64,000 nucleotides of DNA from Mantis religiosa. Lineage: Eukaryota; Arthropoda; Insecta; Mantodea; Mantidae. Where the stretch lies: the NCBI GenBank assembly GCA_030765055.1, contig CM060953.1, positions 12,447,045 through 12,511,044 of the forward strand. The letters are read 5' to 3'. The position numbers and the translations under genes were made by a program. The notes beneath the pieces are model-generated. The model was given only the letters and a program-made list of their open reading frames with translations. It was not told the origin of the DNA and did no database searches. This document shows positions 1-11,660 of the stretch, one piece after another (positions within the stretch are counted from its first letter, which is position 1; each line of letters starts with the position of its first letter).

Positions 1-697
1 GTGCTCTGAGAAAGCCGGTCGCATGTTGACTTTCCCCTCCCCAACCCTTCATATATCTCAATGATGGTGCATCAAGAATGTAGGTCACAGCACAAAAGAA
101 TACCAAGTTGGTATTTTCGCCATGATTTTTACGACAGGCAGCAAACCAGCTGTTTTATAGCTGGCAAATGCTGCACGAGAGCTTCCATTAAGTCGGCCAT
201 TATCAGGTCGAGAGTGGAAAACAGAATTTGGGGGAAAGGCGTGCTAGGACATGAATAATTCCAGTGGATCGAGGTAATATGCGCTAAAACCGAGGCAAGT
301 GGAACGGTTAAAGGCTGATGGATAACGAAACAAAGTGAGGAAGCGAGCGGCAGTGGCTTGATATGTGGGCTATATAAAATTGACATATCGCTTCGAGAAG
401 TAGTCGCTTAGTCGGCTCGTGTCAGCCGCAGTTTTACAAACACGCTGGCTTTGCTCCAGTGGCGTTCCTTCACTTCTCAGCCCCGTCAACCACTACTGAT
501 AAATCTTCTACTGCTATTCAAAAGGGAAGAAGTCCGGGCTGTAGCGAATGAGATGTGCTTACGTAACCCTGTTACCCTCACTCTTAATATTTCCCTAAAG
601 ACTTCTTGGCCTTAAACGTAAGGGAACCCAAACTGAATATTCCAAACTTTTATAATAATGCAGCTGTCAAAATAAAATTTAGAAAAGGCATATTCTA
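1..697. other. Unassigned left flank
   Basis: No coding potential or family match is visible. A TATATAAAA box at 371-379 is followed about 30 bases later by an initiator-like CTTAGTC. That would suit a promoter or a degraded LTR, but no second LTR or primer-binding site is seen, so this is weak. Confidence 0.2.
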
Positions 698-1783
698 CAA
701 GGCCTGTTCAGTAAAGAACTATCATAACTTTTTACGGTCATAATTTTTCGAACTAAAATTCAATCTTATTATATTGTGTTAGCTCAATGTGAAACAAACG
801 CGCCGTAGTAGTTTCATTGTTGGTACACCTGGTTCCCGACTGTGAGAACCCGGCAAGTTCAGATATGTTCAGTATCGCCTACCGCTGCAATGGAGGTAAC
901 ACGCCAGGAACAATACGCGGCTTTGAAATTCTGCTTTCGTCTCAAATCTTCAGTTGAGGCCTATGCAGCGTTACAGGAGGCCTATGGAAAGTCTGTACTT
1001 CCCTACAGCACAGCTCGAAGGTGGTTTAAAATGTTTAAAGACGGGAGACCATCAATTACAAAGGAAGGTGGACCCGGTGCTTCAGTTAGTGCTCTTACAG
1101 AAGACAAAATCAACACTGATGCTGCCATTGTGAGAGAGGATCTACGAATTACCTTAAGATCACTTTCTGAAATACTGAACATTTCACTGTGTGCCACCCA
1201 CACGTTGGTGACAGAAACATTACACATGAGACGTGTTTGTGCGTGATGGGTTCCAAGACTGTCGATTCCCAAACAAAAGAACATTCGCATGCAGGTCTAC
1301 ATGCAGTTAAAGTTGATGTTAAAGGAAGATCTGGAGTTTCTTTCAAACGTAATCACTGCTGATGAAACTTGGCTACATCATTTTGATCCTGAGAGCAAAC
1401 AGCAAAGCTCAATGTGGAAATCTCCTTCATCACCAACCCCCAAAAGAGTAAAAGTGGTTGCTTCTGCTGGGAAAGTTATGGTTATCTCATTCTTTGATTT
1501 TCATGCAATGGTTTATCAACATGTTGTACCTGCATACACATCAGTAACTGGACAATACTACAGGGATGTCCTGAAAACATTGCAAGTCCATATCAGGCGC
1601 AAAAGACCACATTTCCGTGAAGCAGGCTGGATGCTGCACCACGACAATGCGCGGCCGCATATTGCCAATGTTGTTGCTGAATATCTTGCAAAAATCAGCG
1701 TGAAGCGGATCCCTCACCTCCCTATAGTCCGGATTTAGCCACATGTGACTTTTTTCTATTTCCTAACTTGGAGAAACGCCTTC
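698..1783 (+). mobile_element. Mariner M2a, 3'-truncated
   Basis: A Tc1/mariner element begins at 698 after a TA dinucleotide, with a terminal sequence related to the other M2 copies (ggcctgttcagtaaag). The 5' UTR is shared with the copy at 58.9 kb. The transposase reads from ATG at 890 (MEVTRQEQYAALKF). It is stopped by an in-frame TGA at 1244, continues in the same frame through ADETWLHHF and HHDNARPH, then loses frame near 1712 through a one-base loss compared with the copy at 29.07 kb. Homology stops at 1783, so the third catalytic region is damaged and the right TIR is absent. It is an inactive relic of a DD34D mariner family. Confidence 0.85.
890..1783 (+). pseudogene. Mariner transposase, broken (M2a)
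   Basis: The N-terminal helix-turn-helix region is readable (about residues 1-115, including ARRWFKMFKDGR). The first catalytic Asp lies in ITADETW and the second in HDNARPH. One nonsense codon (1244-1246) and one frameshift (about 1712) break the frame, and the last part of the protein is missing. It cannot encode an active transposase. Confidence 0.85.
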
Positions 1784-1949
1784 TCGGCTTCTTCCTAGAT
1801 ATGTTTGACTATCTCCACCCCTTTTCTATTTGTTCTCTATTTCACGACTATCACGTGGTTTACGCTGTATTTTATTGGGGTAGTTTATTTCTACGATTAT
1901 ACCTTATTGGCCATTTCCTTTCACCTTCAACTGTGCTGCAGTCACGGGT
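1784..1949. other. Unassigned spacer
   Basis: AT-rich flank that replaces the lost 3' part of mariner M2a. Nothing is recognised. Confidence 0.3.
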
Positions 1950-1960
1950 CCACCCTCTAG

Positions 1961-1964
<4 letters not shown>

Positions 1965-2012
<48 letters not shown>

Positions 2013-2015
2013 TGT
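1965..2015. repeat. (GT)n microsatellite
   Basis: About 25 GT dinucleotides with one interruption, inside the TSDs of SINE-A copy 1. It reads as the element's tail on the minus strand. Confidence 0.9.
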
Positions 2016-2255
2016 AGTGTAGTGTTTAACACCCGCTTTTACTACATACGGCACCGCAGGCGGTGACACTGATGGTACATGAGATGAAGATGGAGCATCG
2101 GTGGAAAGAGATGGCGAGGAAAACCGGAGGTCCCGGAGAAAAACCTCCCAGCACCGTGTTGTCCAACACGAATCTCACTTTGCGGTCAGCAGGGATCGAA
2201 TCCGGGCCGCCTTGGTGAGAGCCAAGCGGTCTAACCACTGAGCCACGCCGCGGCC
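1965..2255 (-). mobile_element. SINE-A copy 1 with (AC)n tail
   Basis: A tRNA-derived SINE lies on the minus strand. Read from 2255 downward it has an A-box-like tggctcagtggttag and a B-box-like ggattcgatccc, then a conserved body. Its 3' end runs into a (CA/GT)n tract at about 1965-2015. A perfect 15-bp TSD (ccaccctctagagtt) lies at 1950-1964 and 2256-2270, which makes the dinucleotide tract part of the inserted copy. Two other copies are at 29.3 and 56.5 kb. Confidence 0.88.
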
Positions 2256-2270
2256 CCACCCTCTAGAGTT

Positions 2271-2725
2271 GTATGAACGTCATAACGGTACAGCATCCTG
2301 CCTCTACATATTTTCCTTAAACCTCGTTGCTGTTTGTGGCTCCGTGCTGGCGAAGGAATGTTCGCCTCTATGTCCTATTGTTTACGTATCTGGTCTCGTT
2401 TGCCCGTTCTAACTTAAGGCAATTTTTTCACTATATTTCATTTATACTTTATTCCTATAATATTCCGTTTGACTTTATTTCTTATGTCATATATTCCCAA
2501 TTGCATATTAATAATTTATATAGTTTTATTATCCCTTTATTACATTCTTCTATCGGAAACCCGTAGTTTGTGCTTCATAGGGAATACTAGACTTTAAGCG
2601 ATAGTCATGTTCCGTAAGAGCCGGTTCCTATGTGAAAACTTCGAAATTTCATTCTCTTTGTATGACGAAACAAATGACTACTCGCCAACCAAGAAAGTTA
2701 AATACTGGAAAATTCCTACCATTAA
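2271..2725. other. Unassigned; includes dispersed repeat 2577-2690
   Basis: AT-rich. The part at about 2577-2690 matches the last unit and right flank of the 17.8-18.65 kb minisatellite: gggaatac, agactttaag, gatagtca, then attctctttg in the same order. The rest is not recognised. Confidence 0.4.
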
Positions 2726-3464
2726 GGGCACTGGGAGGTGGATAGGTTGCAAAAAATCCATTTTTTTGTTTTTAATGTTAAAAATTATATAATTCTTCAG
2801 CTTTAAAATGATATATAACATAGGTTGTCAGCTGGTATTAAAGTCCTTTAATTCGTCAATTTAAACATGGCCCACTTCCTGAGAATAGTGCTTAATCTTC
2901 GATCGTGATTTCCCAAAACCTTGATTTTTCATACTTTAGGTGCATGTTTCTCAAAAACTATAAACGATACTGACACAAAATTTGTAGCGGTTATTTGTGA
3001 ATGTTCCTTGAACATATTCGGCTAACATTTATGTCCATGTAATTTATAAAATGGATGAAAACAGATACTCAGCCCTTGAAAATATCTTTTTTTTTTTTTT
3101 TTTTTTTTTTTTGCTCAAAGCTAATTAATTTTTTATGTGCATAGTATAAACGATATGTGATTTTCATTTAGCCCATATTCTAAAACTGTATCTTAGGTAA
3201 TTTAGGATAAAACTTGCTGCATGTAGCTTTAAATTCCTACAAGTAAAGTGCACCTGAAATACAGGTCACACGGAGTGATTTATGCCCCTTTTGCATGGAC
3301 CTATGAGAACGTAATTTAAATATTATACAACAGTTGAATGCACCCATCGTTATACAGTAATCATACCGAATTTCAATTTCTGATAATGTTTAGTTTTCTA
3401 TATATTCAAATGTTAATATTGGTAAAATTAGCCTTGACTGGGTAAAATTAACCTCCCAGTGCCC
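2726..3464. mobile_element. TTAA-flanked MITE
   Basis: A 739-bp element bounded by 14-bp perfect inverted repeats (gggcactgggaggt / acctcccagtgccc), with TTAA immediately outside each end (2722-2725 and 3465-3468). TTAA target duplication is typical of the piggyBac and Kolobok superfamilies; which applies is not decided here. It has no coding capacity and contains a long T-run at about 3089-3112. It is a non-autonomous element. Confidence 0.75.
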
Positions 3465-3660
3465 TTAAAAAGAAATATCTCGAAAAATAGTAGTCCAAAC
3501 TCCACATAAAGGAAAAAATTTCATCCCAAAATAGAAAATTTTGCAATTCTAAAACTAACCTAATCTTTTAACTCTCTTAACAGAACTGGCACATTTTCTG
3601 CTCCATTGTTTAGATAACATGCTTTCCTCTGCATGTACGCCCCTATATTCAGTATACTTC
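3465..3660. other. Unassigned spacer
   Basis: Nothing is recognised between the MITE and the LINE tail. Confidence 0.3.
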
Positions 3661-4378
3661 TTAGATTAGATTAGATTAGATTGATTTGCGTTCAGTAGGT
3701 TCACTTGTAACCAGAAAAGGCTCTGAACATTCAACATGTCCAGAGTTATAAAGCTTAATAGCATATATATGTACAAAAGTTAACATAAGACACATGTTAT
3801 AGTACACAGGCAATATGAACAACAATATGGAAAACAAAGCAGGGATAATTATATATGATACAAAATAAAACACTTTTTAATTCAGTTTTCACTTGTCTTA
3901 TGCCAGTATGTCTCAACCTTTTTACAATGGATACCATTCTTGTTATTTGTTAAATACGTATACATTAAAGATAAACTTTCAACATGCATCAAAGATTTAT
4001 TGGTAATGATTTGTTATTGGAACAGTTAGATACTAATTACAGGGCTACAGAAGCATTATCAGGATAATTTGTCATTCAGATAATCTTGTACAGAATAAAA
4101 AGATTTTTGCAAAGGTACTCTCTAACAGCATTTTTAAAAACACCGAAATTATCAACTTTTTCTTTAAGATCATTAGGAAGTGCGCCAAATATTTTGATAG
4201 TTTCATGATACACCCCTTTCTGGAAGCAAGAAAGTTTAGCACTGGGATAATGGATATTATACTTTTGTCTAGTGTTTATTCTGTGAATTACATTATTTGT
4301 TGCAAATAAGTCACGATTGCATACAAAGAATTTTAGAATCGAGAATATATACATGCAAGGAAGCGTTAATAACTTCAA
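3661..4378 (-). mobile_element. LINE 3' end with (TCTAA)n tail
   Basis: On the minus strand a 100-codon frame (4378 to 4076) ends in the pattern seen at the C-terminus of CR1/Jockey-type reverse transcriptases: INTRQKYNIHYP, then QKGVYHETIKIFGALPNDLK. A 3' UTR of about 390 bases follows. The copy ends in about four TCTAA units (TTAGA on the plus strand, 3661-3682), a simple-repeat tail used by several LINE groups instead of poly(A). The 5' part is missing. It is a dead-on-arrival truncated copy. Confidence 0.7.
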
Positions 4379-5785
4379 TCTTCTAAAAAGATCTTATAGT
4401 CACGCAAGGCCACTGCTTCAAAGTTCAACAATTCCATAGCAGCAAACAAATACCAGATTATCAAACCCAGTGCAAGGCTCTTTAGTTATTGTTATACCAT
4501 TGAGATCAGAGAGTAGCTGCTTTGCAAAGTGTTTACAGAAAGTACAAGCATGCGTCAAAGACGTCAACTTGACCCGTTTTGAAGGGTAGCAATATCAGCA
4601 TCCCAGCCAGCTAAGATACAGAAGGCTACTCCTGGTAGAATACCATTTCTAAAACATATTTACGTTAAAACACCGGCTCTTAAACATGTAATGCCGTCTC
4701 GTTGCTTTTTATTTACCTATCTTACCAAGTGGCCCAACTGCCCCGACTTTCAAGTAAGCAGATATCCCTTCTTCCGTTAAAACAGTTGCAGTTCAACGCA
4801 CGGCAATGGCATGAGCCAACTACACAGATAGTTCAATCCTGGGAACCGACTCTTGTCTTTCGGAGTCATTTAACTGGAGGTGTCCCGTAGGTATAGGATA
4901 TGTTTGCTACTCCCAAGATGTTTTAATCTGAACATATAAAATCAAATAACTTATATCCCCTACTGCACTAAAGGGTGTATATCTCCTATAAAGATCAATA
5001 GTAAGAATTAAACATACGTTGGAAGAAACACGGCTTTTTACTAAAGAGAAATCAGCTTGTTACGCCACTGGAGCCGCAAATCTGGCTAAAACGCATTCCG
5101 CACTTCTTTTTTTTTTATTATTCTTTCGCATATGCAGGTATGCTTTTATCATCGTGTTGTCACTGCGCGAACAGCAGAGAGCGACAGAGAGGAAGAAAAC
5201 ATTTGAAACGCTGTTCCAAAATGGCAGATAATGAATGGAGGTTTCATTAGCGTTCATACTTCTCCCAAAGCACCCACCTCCATCTTCCACATCGCGATGA
5301 TTTGTTTCCGCGTCCATTGTTCTAACCTCCAAGGTAATTTGTAAGCCGCGCAACCCTGGATCCAATGTGGTGGCCCAAGAGTGCGACGAAAAAGTGAGGC
5401 TGGCTTCTAAAAGCCAATCCAATGGTTGGCTTACAAAGCCCAGCAGGGGAAAAACACTGAATTGTACCTACATGTAGAAGGTACATGTGCTCACATGTCA
5501 TCAACAACCGGGAAAGATACATTGTTACATTGATTGTACAGGTTGAGATCGTTTCGGCTTTCTTTCCATTAACAAGATCGACAACAAAAAGGTTACTTCC
5601 ACATTTGAATGATTCAGTAATAAATAGACAAAAACTGAGCAGCTACCTGAAAAAGTTCGATTGGAAAAACATCGTAAGACTTCGATGACGCTACATTCAC
5701 AATATACGCTTCAATACAACTCTGGCTTCACTTCAAAGCTATGCGATAGATAGGCAGATGTTTGGGGTTATGTTCGTATGTATTG
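4379..5785. other. Unassigned, 1.4 kb
   Basis: No gene is recognised. The first few hundred bases may be older LINE sequence, but no RT motif is readable. Short frames here have no family signature. Confidence 0.3.
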
Positions 5786-5852
5786 TAGCCGAGCGGTAAA
5801 ATGCACGCGTCTCGGAAGTACAACAATATGAGTTCGGATACTTGATGTGCAT
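5786..5852 (+). mobile_element. tRNA-like SINE head remnant
   Basis: An A-box-like tagccgagcggtaa and, about 35 bases later, a B-box-like gagttcgga fit an eroded tRNA-derived SINE head. No tail or TSD is seen. Confidence 0.4.
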
Positions 5853-5897
5853 GTTTCTAATTACTACTGAAATAATATTTTAATATGAAAAGATAGA

Positions 5898-6060
5898 GTC
5901 AGACTGAAAAATTCAATGCCATAGCCGGGATTTGAACCACGGATCCTCTGATTGCCGTCCAGCCGCTCTAACCCTTGAGCTACTATGGCCAACGTGCCCA
6001 CATGACATAAAATTCTCCAACTGACTCGTGTTTTTCCGGTAAACCACTTGTGGGGTATCT
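5898..6060 (-). mobile_element. SINE-B copy 1
   Basis: The minus strand carries a tRNA-like head, with an A box near tagctcaagggttag and a B box in ggttcaaatccc, followed by a tail ending attgaatttttcag. The same sequence recurs at 60.5 and 60.85 kb, with a diverged plus-strand copy at 58.6 kb. Confidence 0.75.
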
Positions 6061-6249
6061 AGAAACAGATAAAAAATAAATATTAAAGATAAAGATAAAA
6101 ACAGTAAGATAACAAAACATACCTTAGCTTAGCGGTTTCAAGCTTTCTTGCGATTGGTTCCCCTTTGTCGCCTTACGTTTATACGAAAGTATTGTTACGT
6201 ATTCTACCAACCCGGCGGTTTTGAGTTATGCTGTTCATAACACACACGC
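6061..6249. other. Unassigned spacer
   Basis: Nothing is recognised except AT-rich simple sequence near 6070-6110. Confidence 0.3.
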
Positions 6250-6345
6250 CTTAACGTCTCTGTGGTGTCTGCCTCACGTCCACGTTGTGTCGAGTTGGAA
6301 TATCGGTTGAGAGTAAGTTATCTGGAAGGGGTTTTCTTTCCCAAA
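6250..6345 (+). mobile_element. SINE-C head leading into satellite array 1
   Basis: Diverged but alignable to the SINE-C head at 12.09-12.19 kb: taacgtctctg, then ggaatatcgg, agttatc, then ggttttc before the first satellite unit. It marks the 5' border of the 108-bp array. Confidence 0.5.
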
Positions 6346-8667
6346 GCTTTTCCTTATACTGAAATATGAATGCCTGGTAACTCTAAGCACTATGTACCCT
6401 GTACTTATTTGAACATCATTTCATTCATCATCCGATATGACTTAACGTTGGAAGTTTTCTCTTATTCTGAAAGATGAATGTCTGATAACTCTAGGCCCTA
6501 TGTAGCCGGTACTCATTTGAACATCTTTTCATTCATTGTCCGATCTGACTTATCGTTGGAGGTTTTCTCTTATCCTGAAAAATGAATGGTAACTCTAAGC
6601 TCTATGTACTCTGTACTCATTTAAACATCATTTCATTCATTGTCCGATATGACTTAACGTAGGAGGTTTTCTCTTATCCTGAAAGATGAATGTCTGGTAA
6701 CTCTAAGCAATATGTACCCTGTACTTATTTGAACATCATTTCATTCATAGTCCGATATGACTTAACGTTGGAGGTTTTCTCTTATCCTGAAAGATGAATG
6801 TCTGGCAACTCTAAGTTCTATGTACTCTGTACTCATTTAAACATCTTTTCATTCATTGTCCGATCTGACTTAACGTTGGAGGTTTTCTCTTATCCTGAAA
6901 AATGAATGGTAACTCTAAGCTCTATGTACTCTGTACTCATTTAAACATCATTTCATTCATTGTCCGATATGACTTAACGTAGGAGGTTTTCTCTTATTCT
7001 GAAAGATGAATGTCTGGTAACTCTAAGCTCTATGTACCCTGTACTTATTTGAACATCATTTCATTCATAGTCCGATATGACTTAACGTTGGAGGTTTTCT
7101 CTTATCCTGAAAGATGAATGTCTGGTAACTCTAAGCTCTATGTACCCTGTTCTCATTTGAACATCATTTCATTCATCGTCCGATATGACTTAACGTTGGA
7201 GGTTTTCTCTTATCCTGAAAGATGAATGTCTGGTAACTCTAAGCTCTATGTACCCTGTACTTATTTGAACATCATTTCATTCATCGTCCGATATGACTTA
7301 ACGTTGGAAGTTTTCTCTTATCCTGAAAGATGAATGTCTGGTAACTTTAAGCTCTATGTACTCTGTACTCATTTAAACATAATTTCATTCATCGCCGATA
7401 TGTCTTAACATTGGAGGTTTTCACTTATTCTGAAAGATGAATGTCTGGTAACTCTAAGCTCTATGTACTCTGTACTCCTTTTCACATCTTTTCATTCATC
7501 GTCCGATATGACTTAACGTTGGAAGTTTTCTCTTATTCTGAAAGATGAATGTCTGGTAACTCTAGGCCCTATGTAGCCGGTACTCATTTGAACATCTTTT
7601 CATTCATTGTCCGATCTGACTTAACGTTGGAGGTTTTCTCTTATCCTGAAAAATGAATGGTAACTCTAAGCTCTATGTACTCTGTACTCATTTAAACATC
7701 ATTTCATTCATTGTCCGATCTGACTTAACGTTGGAGGTTTTCTCTTATCCTGAAAAATGAATGGTAACTCTAAGCTCTATGTACTCTGTACTCATTTAAA
7801 CATCTTTTCATTCATTGTCCGATCTGACTTAACGTTGGAGGTTTTCTCTTATCCTGAAAAATGAATGGTAACTCTAAGCTCTATGTACTCTGTACTCATT
7901 TAAACATCATTTCATTCATTGTCCGATATGACTTAACGTAGGAGGTTTTCTCTTATCCTGAAAGATGAATGTCTGGTAACTCTAAGCTCTATGTACCCTG
8001 TACTTATTTGAACATCATTTCATTCATAGTCCGATATGACTTAACGTTGGAGGTTTTCTCTTATCCTGAAAGATGAATGTCTGGTAACTCTAAGCTCTAT
8101 GTACCCTGTACTCATTTAAACATCATTTCATTCATTGTCCGATATGACTTAACGTTGGAGGTTTTCTCTTATCCTGAAAGATGAATGTCTGGTAACTCTA
8201 AGCTCTATGTACCCTGTACTCATTTGAACATCATTTCATTCATCGTCCGATATGACTTAACGTTGGAGGTTTTCCCTTATCCTGAAAGATGAATGTCTGG
8301 TAACTCTAAGCTCTATGTACCCTGTACTCATTTGAACATCATTTCATTCATCGTCCGATATGACTTAACGTTGGAGGTTTTGTCTTATACTGAAAGATGA
8401 ATGTCTGGTAACTCTAAGCTCTATGTACCCTGTACTTATTTGAACATCATTTCATTCATCGTCCGATATGACTTAACGTTGCAGGTTTTGTCTTATACTG
8501 AAAGATGAATGTCTGGTAACTCTAAGCTCTATGTACCCTGTACTCATTTGAACATCTTTTCATTCATCGTCCGATATGACTTAACGTGGGAGGTTTTCTC
8601 GTATCCTGAAAGATGAATGTCTGGTAACTCTAAGCTCTATGTACCCTGTACTCATTTGAACATTTCA
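6346..8667 (+). repeat. 108-bp satellite, array 1 (22 units)
   Basis: There are 22 head-to-tail units, each containing cctgaaagatgaatgtctgg, ctctatgtac, catttcattcat and gatatgacttaacg. Most are 108 bp. Five are about 4 bp shorter (gaaaaatgaatggt) and are partly clustered, which points to local homogenisation. The monomer equals the tail of SINE-C. Confidence 0.97.
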
Positions 8668-9504
8668 TATCATGTTTATTATTTATCCTAAATTCTTCTC
8701 CGAGCCTACTAAAGTATAGGGGGAGGAGGTCCCGTATTCATTAGCGACAATGCTTGCTACGACGTCGCTCTTATTTGCATTGCGTTGTCTGTTTTGCTGA
8801 TCTTTGGCAGCAATAAAAGCCATTAGAGAAGGCACTTAATGGCCCGTATTTGGGCGAACTTATCATCAACATACCACGGGCGCGGCAACCAGCTTCCTTC
8901 ATGGCATAATAAATCAGCCCGCTTTTTACGATCGCCGAAATTTTCCTCACTTGGTTGCGTACAACAGGAAAAGAAGCCGTAGGTATAACAATAAAACACA
9001 CTTTGGGGGAAGGAGACATTCTCAGCCCAGCAACTACTTTGTGCTTTTACGAAATTTCGCTCACGAAGCTAGGTCACCTAGCGGCGAAATTAGGAGGTAC
9101 GTGGTTCACATTCCCGTGGATTTTCGTGCGGGCCCTCAGCCGACAAGGTAAATATCTGATTACTAATTTTATTATTACTTATTATTAATATAAGTACAAA
9201 CTATTGTATAAAATAATAACAATGAAAACGGAGGTAATAATAAGTGCAGTCACAGGTAACAAAAGCAGGTAGAGTGGACAGCAACCTAGTGGTATCTGCC
9301 CAGCACATTCCGAAGCAAAGGAAAAAGGAAAGGATACAAATGTGTATAAGGGCACTCAACTGCAAGATTATCAGCACCGTTTATAAACAATAATGGCAAG
9401 AGCCAAATATAAGCATTAATAATAAAAAATTATTCACATAAAATAATATATGCCACGAAATAGAATAATTAAATTTTGCAAGAACAGTGAGTACTACTTG
9501 AATA
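8668..9504. other. Unassigned; moderately GC-rich block 8.70-9.15 kb
   Basis: A less AT-rich block followed by an AT-rich stretch. Open frames up to 82 codons occur on both strands and overlap each other, with no family resemblance. A CAAG/GTAAAT junction at about 9148 could be a 5' splice site by chance. No gene is called. Confidence 0.25.
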
Positions 9505-9682
9505 CGAGAGTGGTCTGAAAAGATTACGACCTCAACATGAATATGCCACCATTCCTAAATAAAAGCTAGTGCAACTTCGTTGTTCATCTGTTGACCCTTA
9601 CTCACCAAAGTTTCAGTCATTTGGACGCTCAGTTGTTATTTAACAATCATTTAAGTGAGTTGATGTGAGTGTTTTTATAAAA

Positions 9683-10915
9683 ATGGAGGAAATCGAGCAT
9701 CGAGCTGTCATTAAATATTTGTTTTCGAAAGACAATACGCCTAAGCATATCAAAGATGAGTTGGATTCTGTGAATGAGGACTCTGCACCATCATTTACCA
9801 CATTGAAATTTTGGGCAGCTGAATTTAAACGTGGCCGTAAGAGCTTAGGAGACGATGAACGTTCGGGACGTCCAGAAACTTCAACTACCGACGAAAACAT
9901 CGGCTAAGTTTAACAAATGATACTAGACGACCGCCGAATTCAAGTGAGAGAGATAGCAGAGGCTGTGAACATGTCAAAAGAACATGTTTGTCACATATTA
10001 TATCAACATTTAGACATGATAAAGCTGTCCGTACGTTGTGTGCCGCGTTTGCTCACGTTAGACCAAAAACGTCTTCGAATGAACATTTCCAAAGCTCTGT
10101 TGGCGCAGTTTAGGCGCAATAAATCCGAGTTTTGGCGCTGATTAATTACTGTAAATGAAGCTTGGATATATCATTACACGCCCGAATCAAAAATACAGTC
10201 GAAACAGTTTACTGCAAAGGTGGAACCGGCTCCAAAAAAGCAAAAATTGTTTTTCTTTTCGGTTGGGAAACTGATGGCAACTGGCTTTTTTTTTTTTTTT
10301 TTTGGGGATAGTCATGCAGTTCTTCCATTCGATTATCTTCAAAAAGAAAATAACATTACAGGAGCATACTACGCATCATTACTTGACAAGCTGAAGGCAG
10401 AACATGCGGATAAACGGCCACATTTGCACAAAAAGAAAATCCTGTTGCACCAAGACAACGCACCGTCTCACATCTCAGCGGTTGCAATGGCGAAAATCAA
10501 CGACATAAGGTTTGAACTGCTTGACTCACCATATCTAGCCCCCAGCGACTTCTTTTTGTTTCCTCATATGAAATTTGCGCTCGGAGGACAGAGATTTTGG
10601 TCAAATGAAGAGACAATCAACTTCGTGAACAATAATTTTATAGAGAAAAACGCCGAGTACTATTTGGACGGGTTAAAGAGATGGGAGCATCGCTGGGAGA
10701 AGTGTGTAGAGTTACAAAACGTAACGTGTAGAGTTGAAAAACGTCGAGTACTCTTTGGACGGGTTACAGAGATGTGAACATCGCTGGGAGAAGTGTGTAG
10801 AGTTACAAGGAGACTATGTTGAAAAACGCCGAGTACTATTTGGACGGGTTACAGAGATGAGAGCATTGCTGAGAGAAGTGTGTAGAGTTACAAGAAGACT
10901 ATGTTGAAAAATAAA
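9683..10915 (+). pseudogene. Mariner transposase, broken (M1a)
   Basis: ATG at 9683 starts MEEIEHRAVIKYLFSKD, typical of irritans-subfamily mariners. Stops or frame breaks occur at about 9905 and 10139. Around the catalytic sites the first Asp is Asn (TVNEAW), the second is kept (HQDNAPSH), and the third is Tyr (SPYLAPSDFF). A T-run at about 10285-10303 interrupts the core. The C-terminus YYLDGLKRWEHRWEKCVEL is then repeated as DNA, out of frame. It is inactive. Confidence 0.88.
10655..10915 (+). repeat. 85-bp repeat, early stage (3 units)
   Basis: Three copies start at gagtact positions 10655, 10746 and 10831 (spacings 91 and 85). The last copy ends at the transposase stop codon region (gttgaaaaataaa). 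It is the same unit as the 24-unit array at 41-43 kb. Confidence 0.95.
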
Positions 10916-10979
10916 AAAGTAAAGATTTGAAAAAACTCTTGTATCTTTATTAGGTCGGAAACTTTTCAGACCATATTCG

Positions 10980-11545
10980 TACAAGTGCACATCGGAAATT
11001 TCGTTTAGTTTCTAATTTTGTATATCATTGTTGTTATTAAGAACATCCCAATATTAATCCGCTGTAATAATTTAGATTTAGTGACAAGTGTGATATACTA
11101 GATCATCAATAGGAGTAGTTTTGGCTAAGTGCTCATTTCGATGCCAGTTGGGTGTCATATGAGACACTCCGTCACTAAGATGCAGGTGATTACGGCATAA
11201 CTATAATCTAGGGGCTCGAGATCGATACTCGAGCGTTAATAACGGCTTTGTGTCCTAAGGCGGGTCTTAACTTCGAACTATATATGGAGTAACCTAAGGT
11301 CATTTTCCTTCTACAAAACGTAAGCAGTGATTGCAAGGTAATAACGGACGTCTGCTCTATCTTCCACACTAAGACTGCACAAACAAGGATATCGCATAAT
11401 GCAAAACAAGTGATGGTCTTGTAAAATAACTGACAGTCAGAAAACGTGAGAAAGCAAACATATTTCCCAGAATGTCTTATTATATTTTGTTACTTAAAAC
11501 AAATAATACTGGAAGCACATATTATTAAAGTCCTACATGGTAGAA
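10980..11545. other. Unassigned spacer
   Basis: AT-rich; nothing is recognised. Confidence 0.3.
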
Positions 11546-11548
11546 AAA

Positions 11549-11660
11549 TTGGGCCTGATGTTAGCCGTCTTTCGTCGGGAGGTCTGGGTTCAATTCCCGT
11601 GGCCGACCTAGCTGACCTATGGGGGTTTTCGGGGATTGGGGAGGTTAATTACACCCCCCC
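11549..11660 (+). mobile_element. tRNA-like SINE fragment
   Basis: A good B box (gggttcaattcccg) lies in a tRNA-like stem context (cgggaggtc before it, gtggccgacc after it), preceded by a weak A-box region. It is followed by a G-rich then C-rich tail. There is no second copy in the window. Confidence 0.45.

Larger units (their letters stand above)
9505..10979 (+). mobile_element. Irritans-type mariner M1a with 3-unit C-terminal repeat
   Basis: A complete element with TA on both sides (9503-9504, 10980-10981). Inverted ends share the core tggtctgaaaag and a second block (acgacct / ccgacct). At 1475 bp it is longer than an ordinary mariner (about 1.3 kb) because the 3' coding end is present three times (units starting 10655, 10746 and 10831). 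The copy at 39979-43140 is the same family with 24 units. Confidence 0.92.

Noticed and set aside
3661..3682. TTAGA repeats as telomere-like sequence
   Set aside because: The insect telomere repeat is TTAGG. These few units form the tail of a LINE copy on the minus strand.
6346..8667. Regular repeats that could be mistaken for a CRISPR array
   Set aside because: Units are contiguous 108-bp monomers without unique spacers, in an insect-type genome.
8771..9188. Possible host exon ending at a GTAAAT splice donor
   Set aside because: The frames on either strand show no known motif, and a splice donor match of this length is expected by chance.
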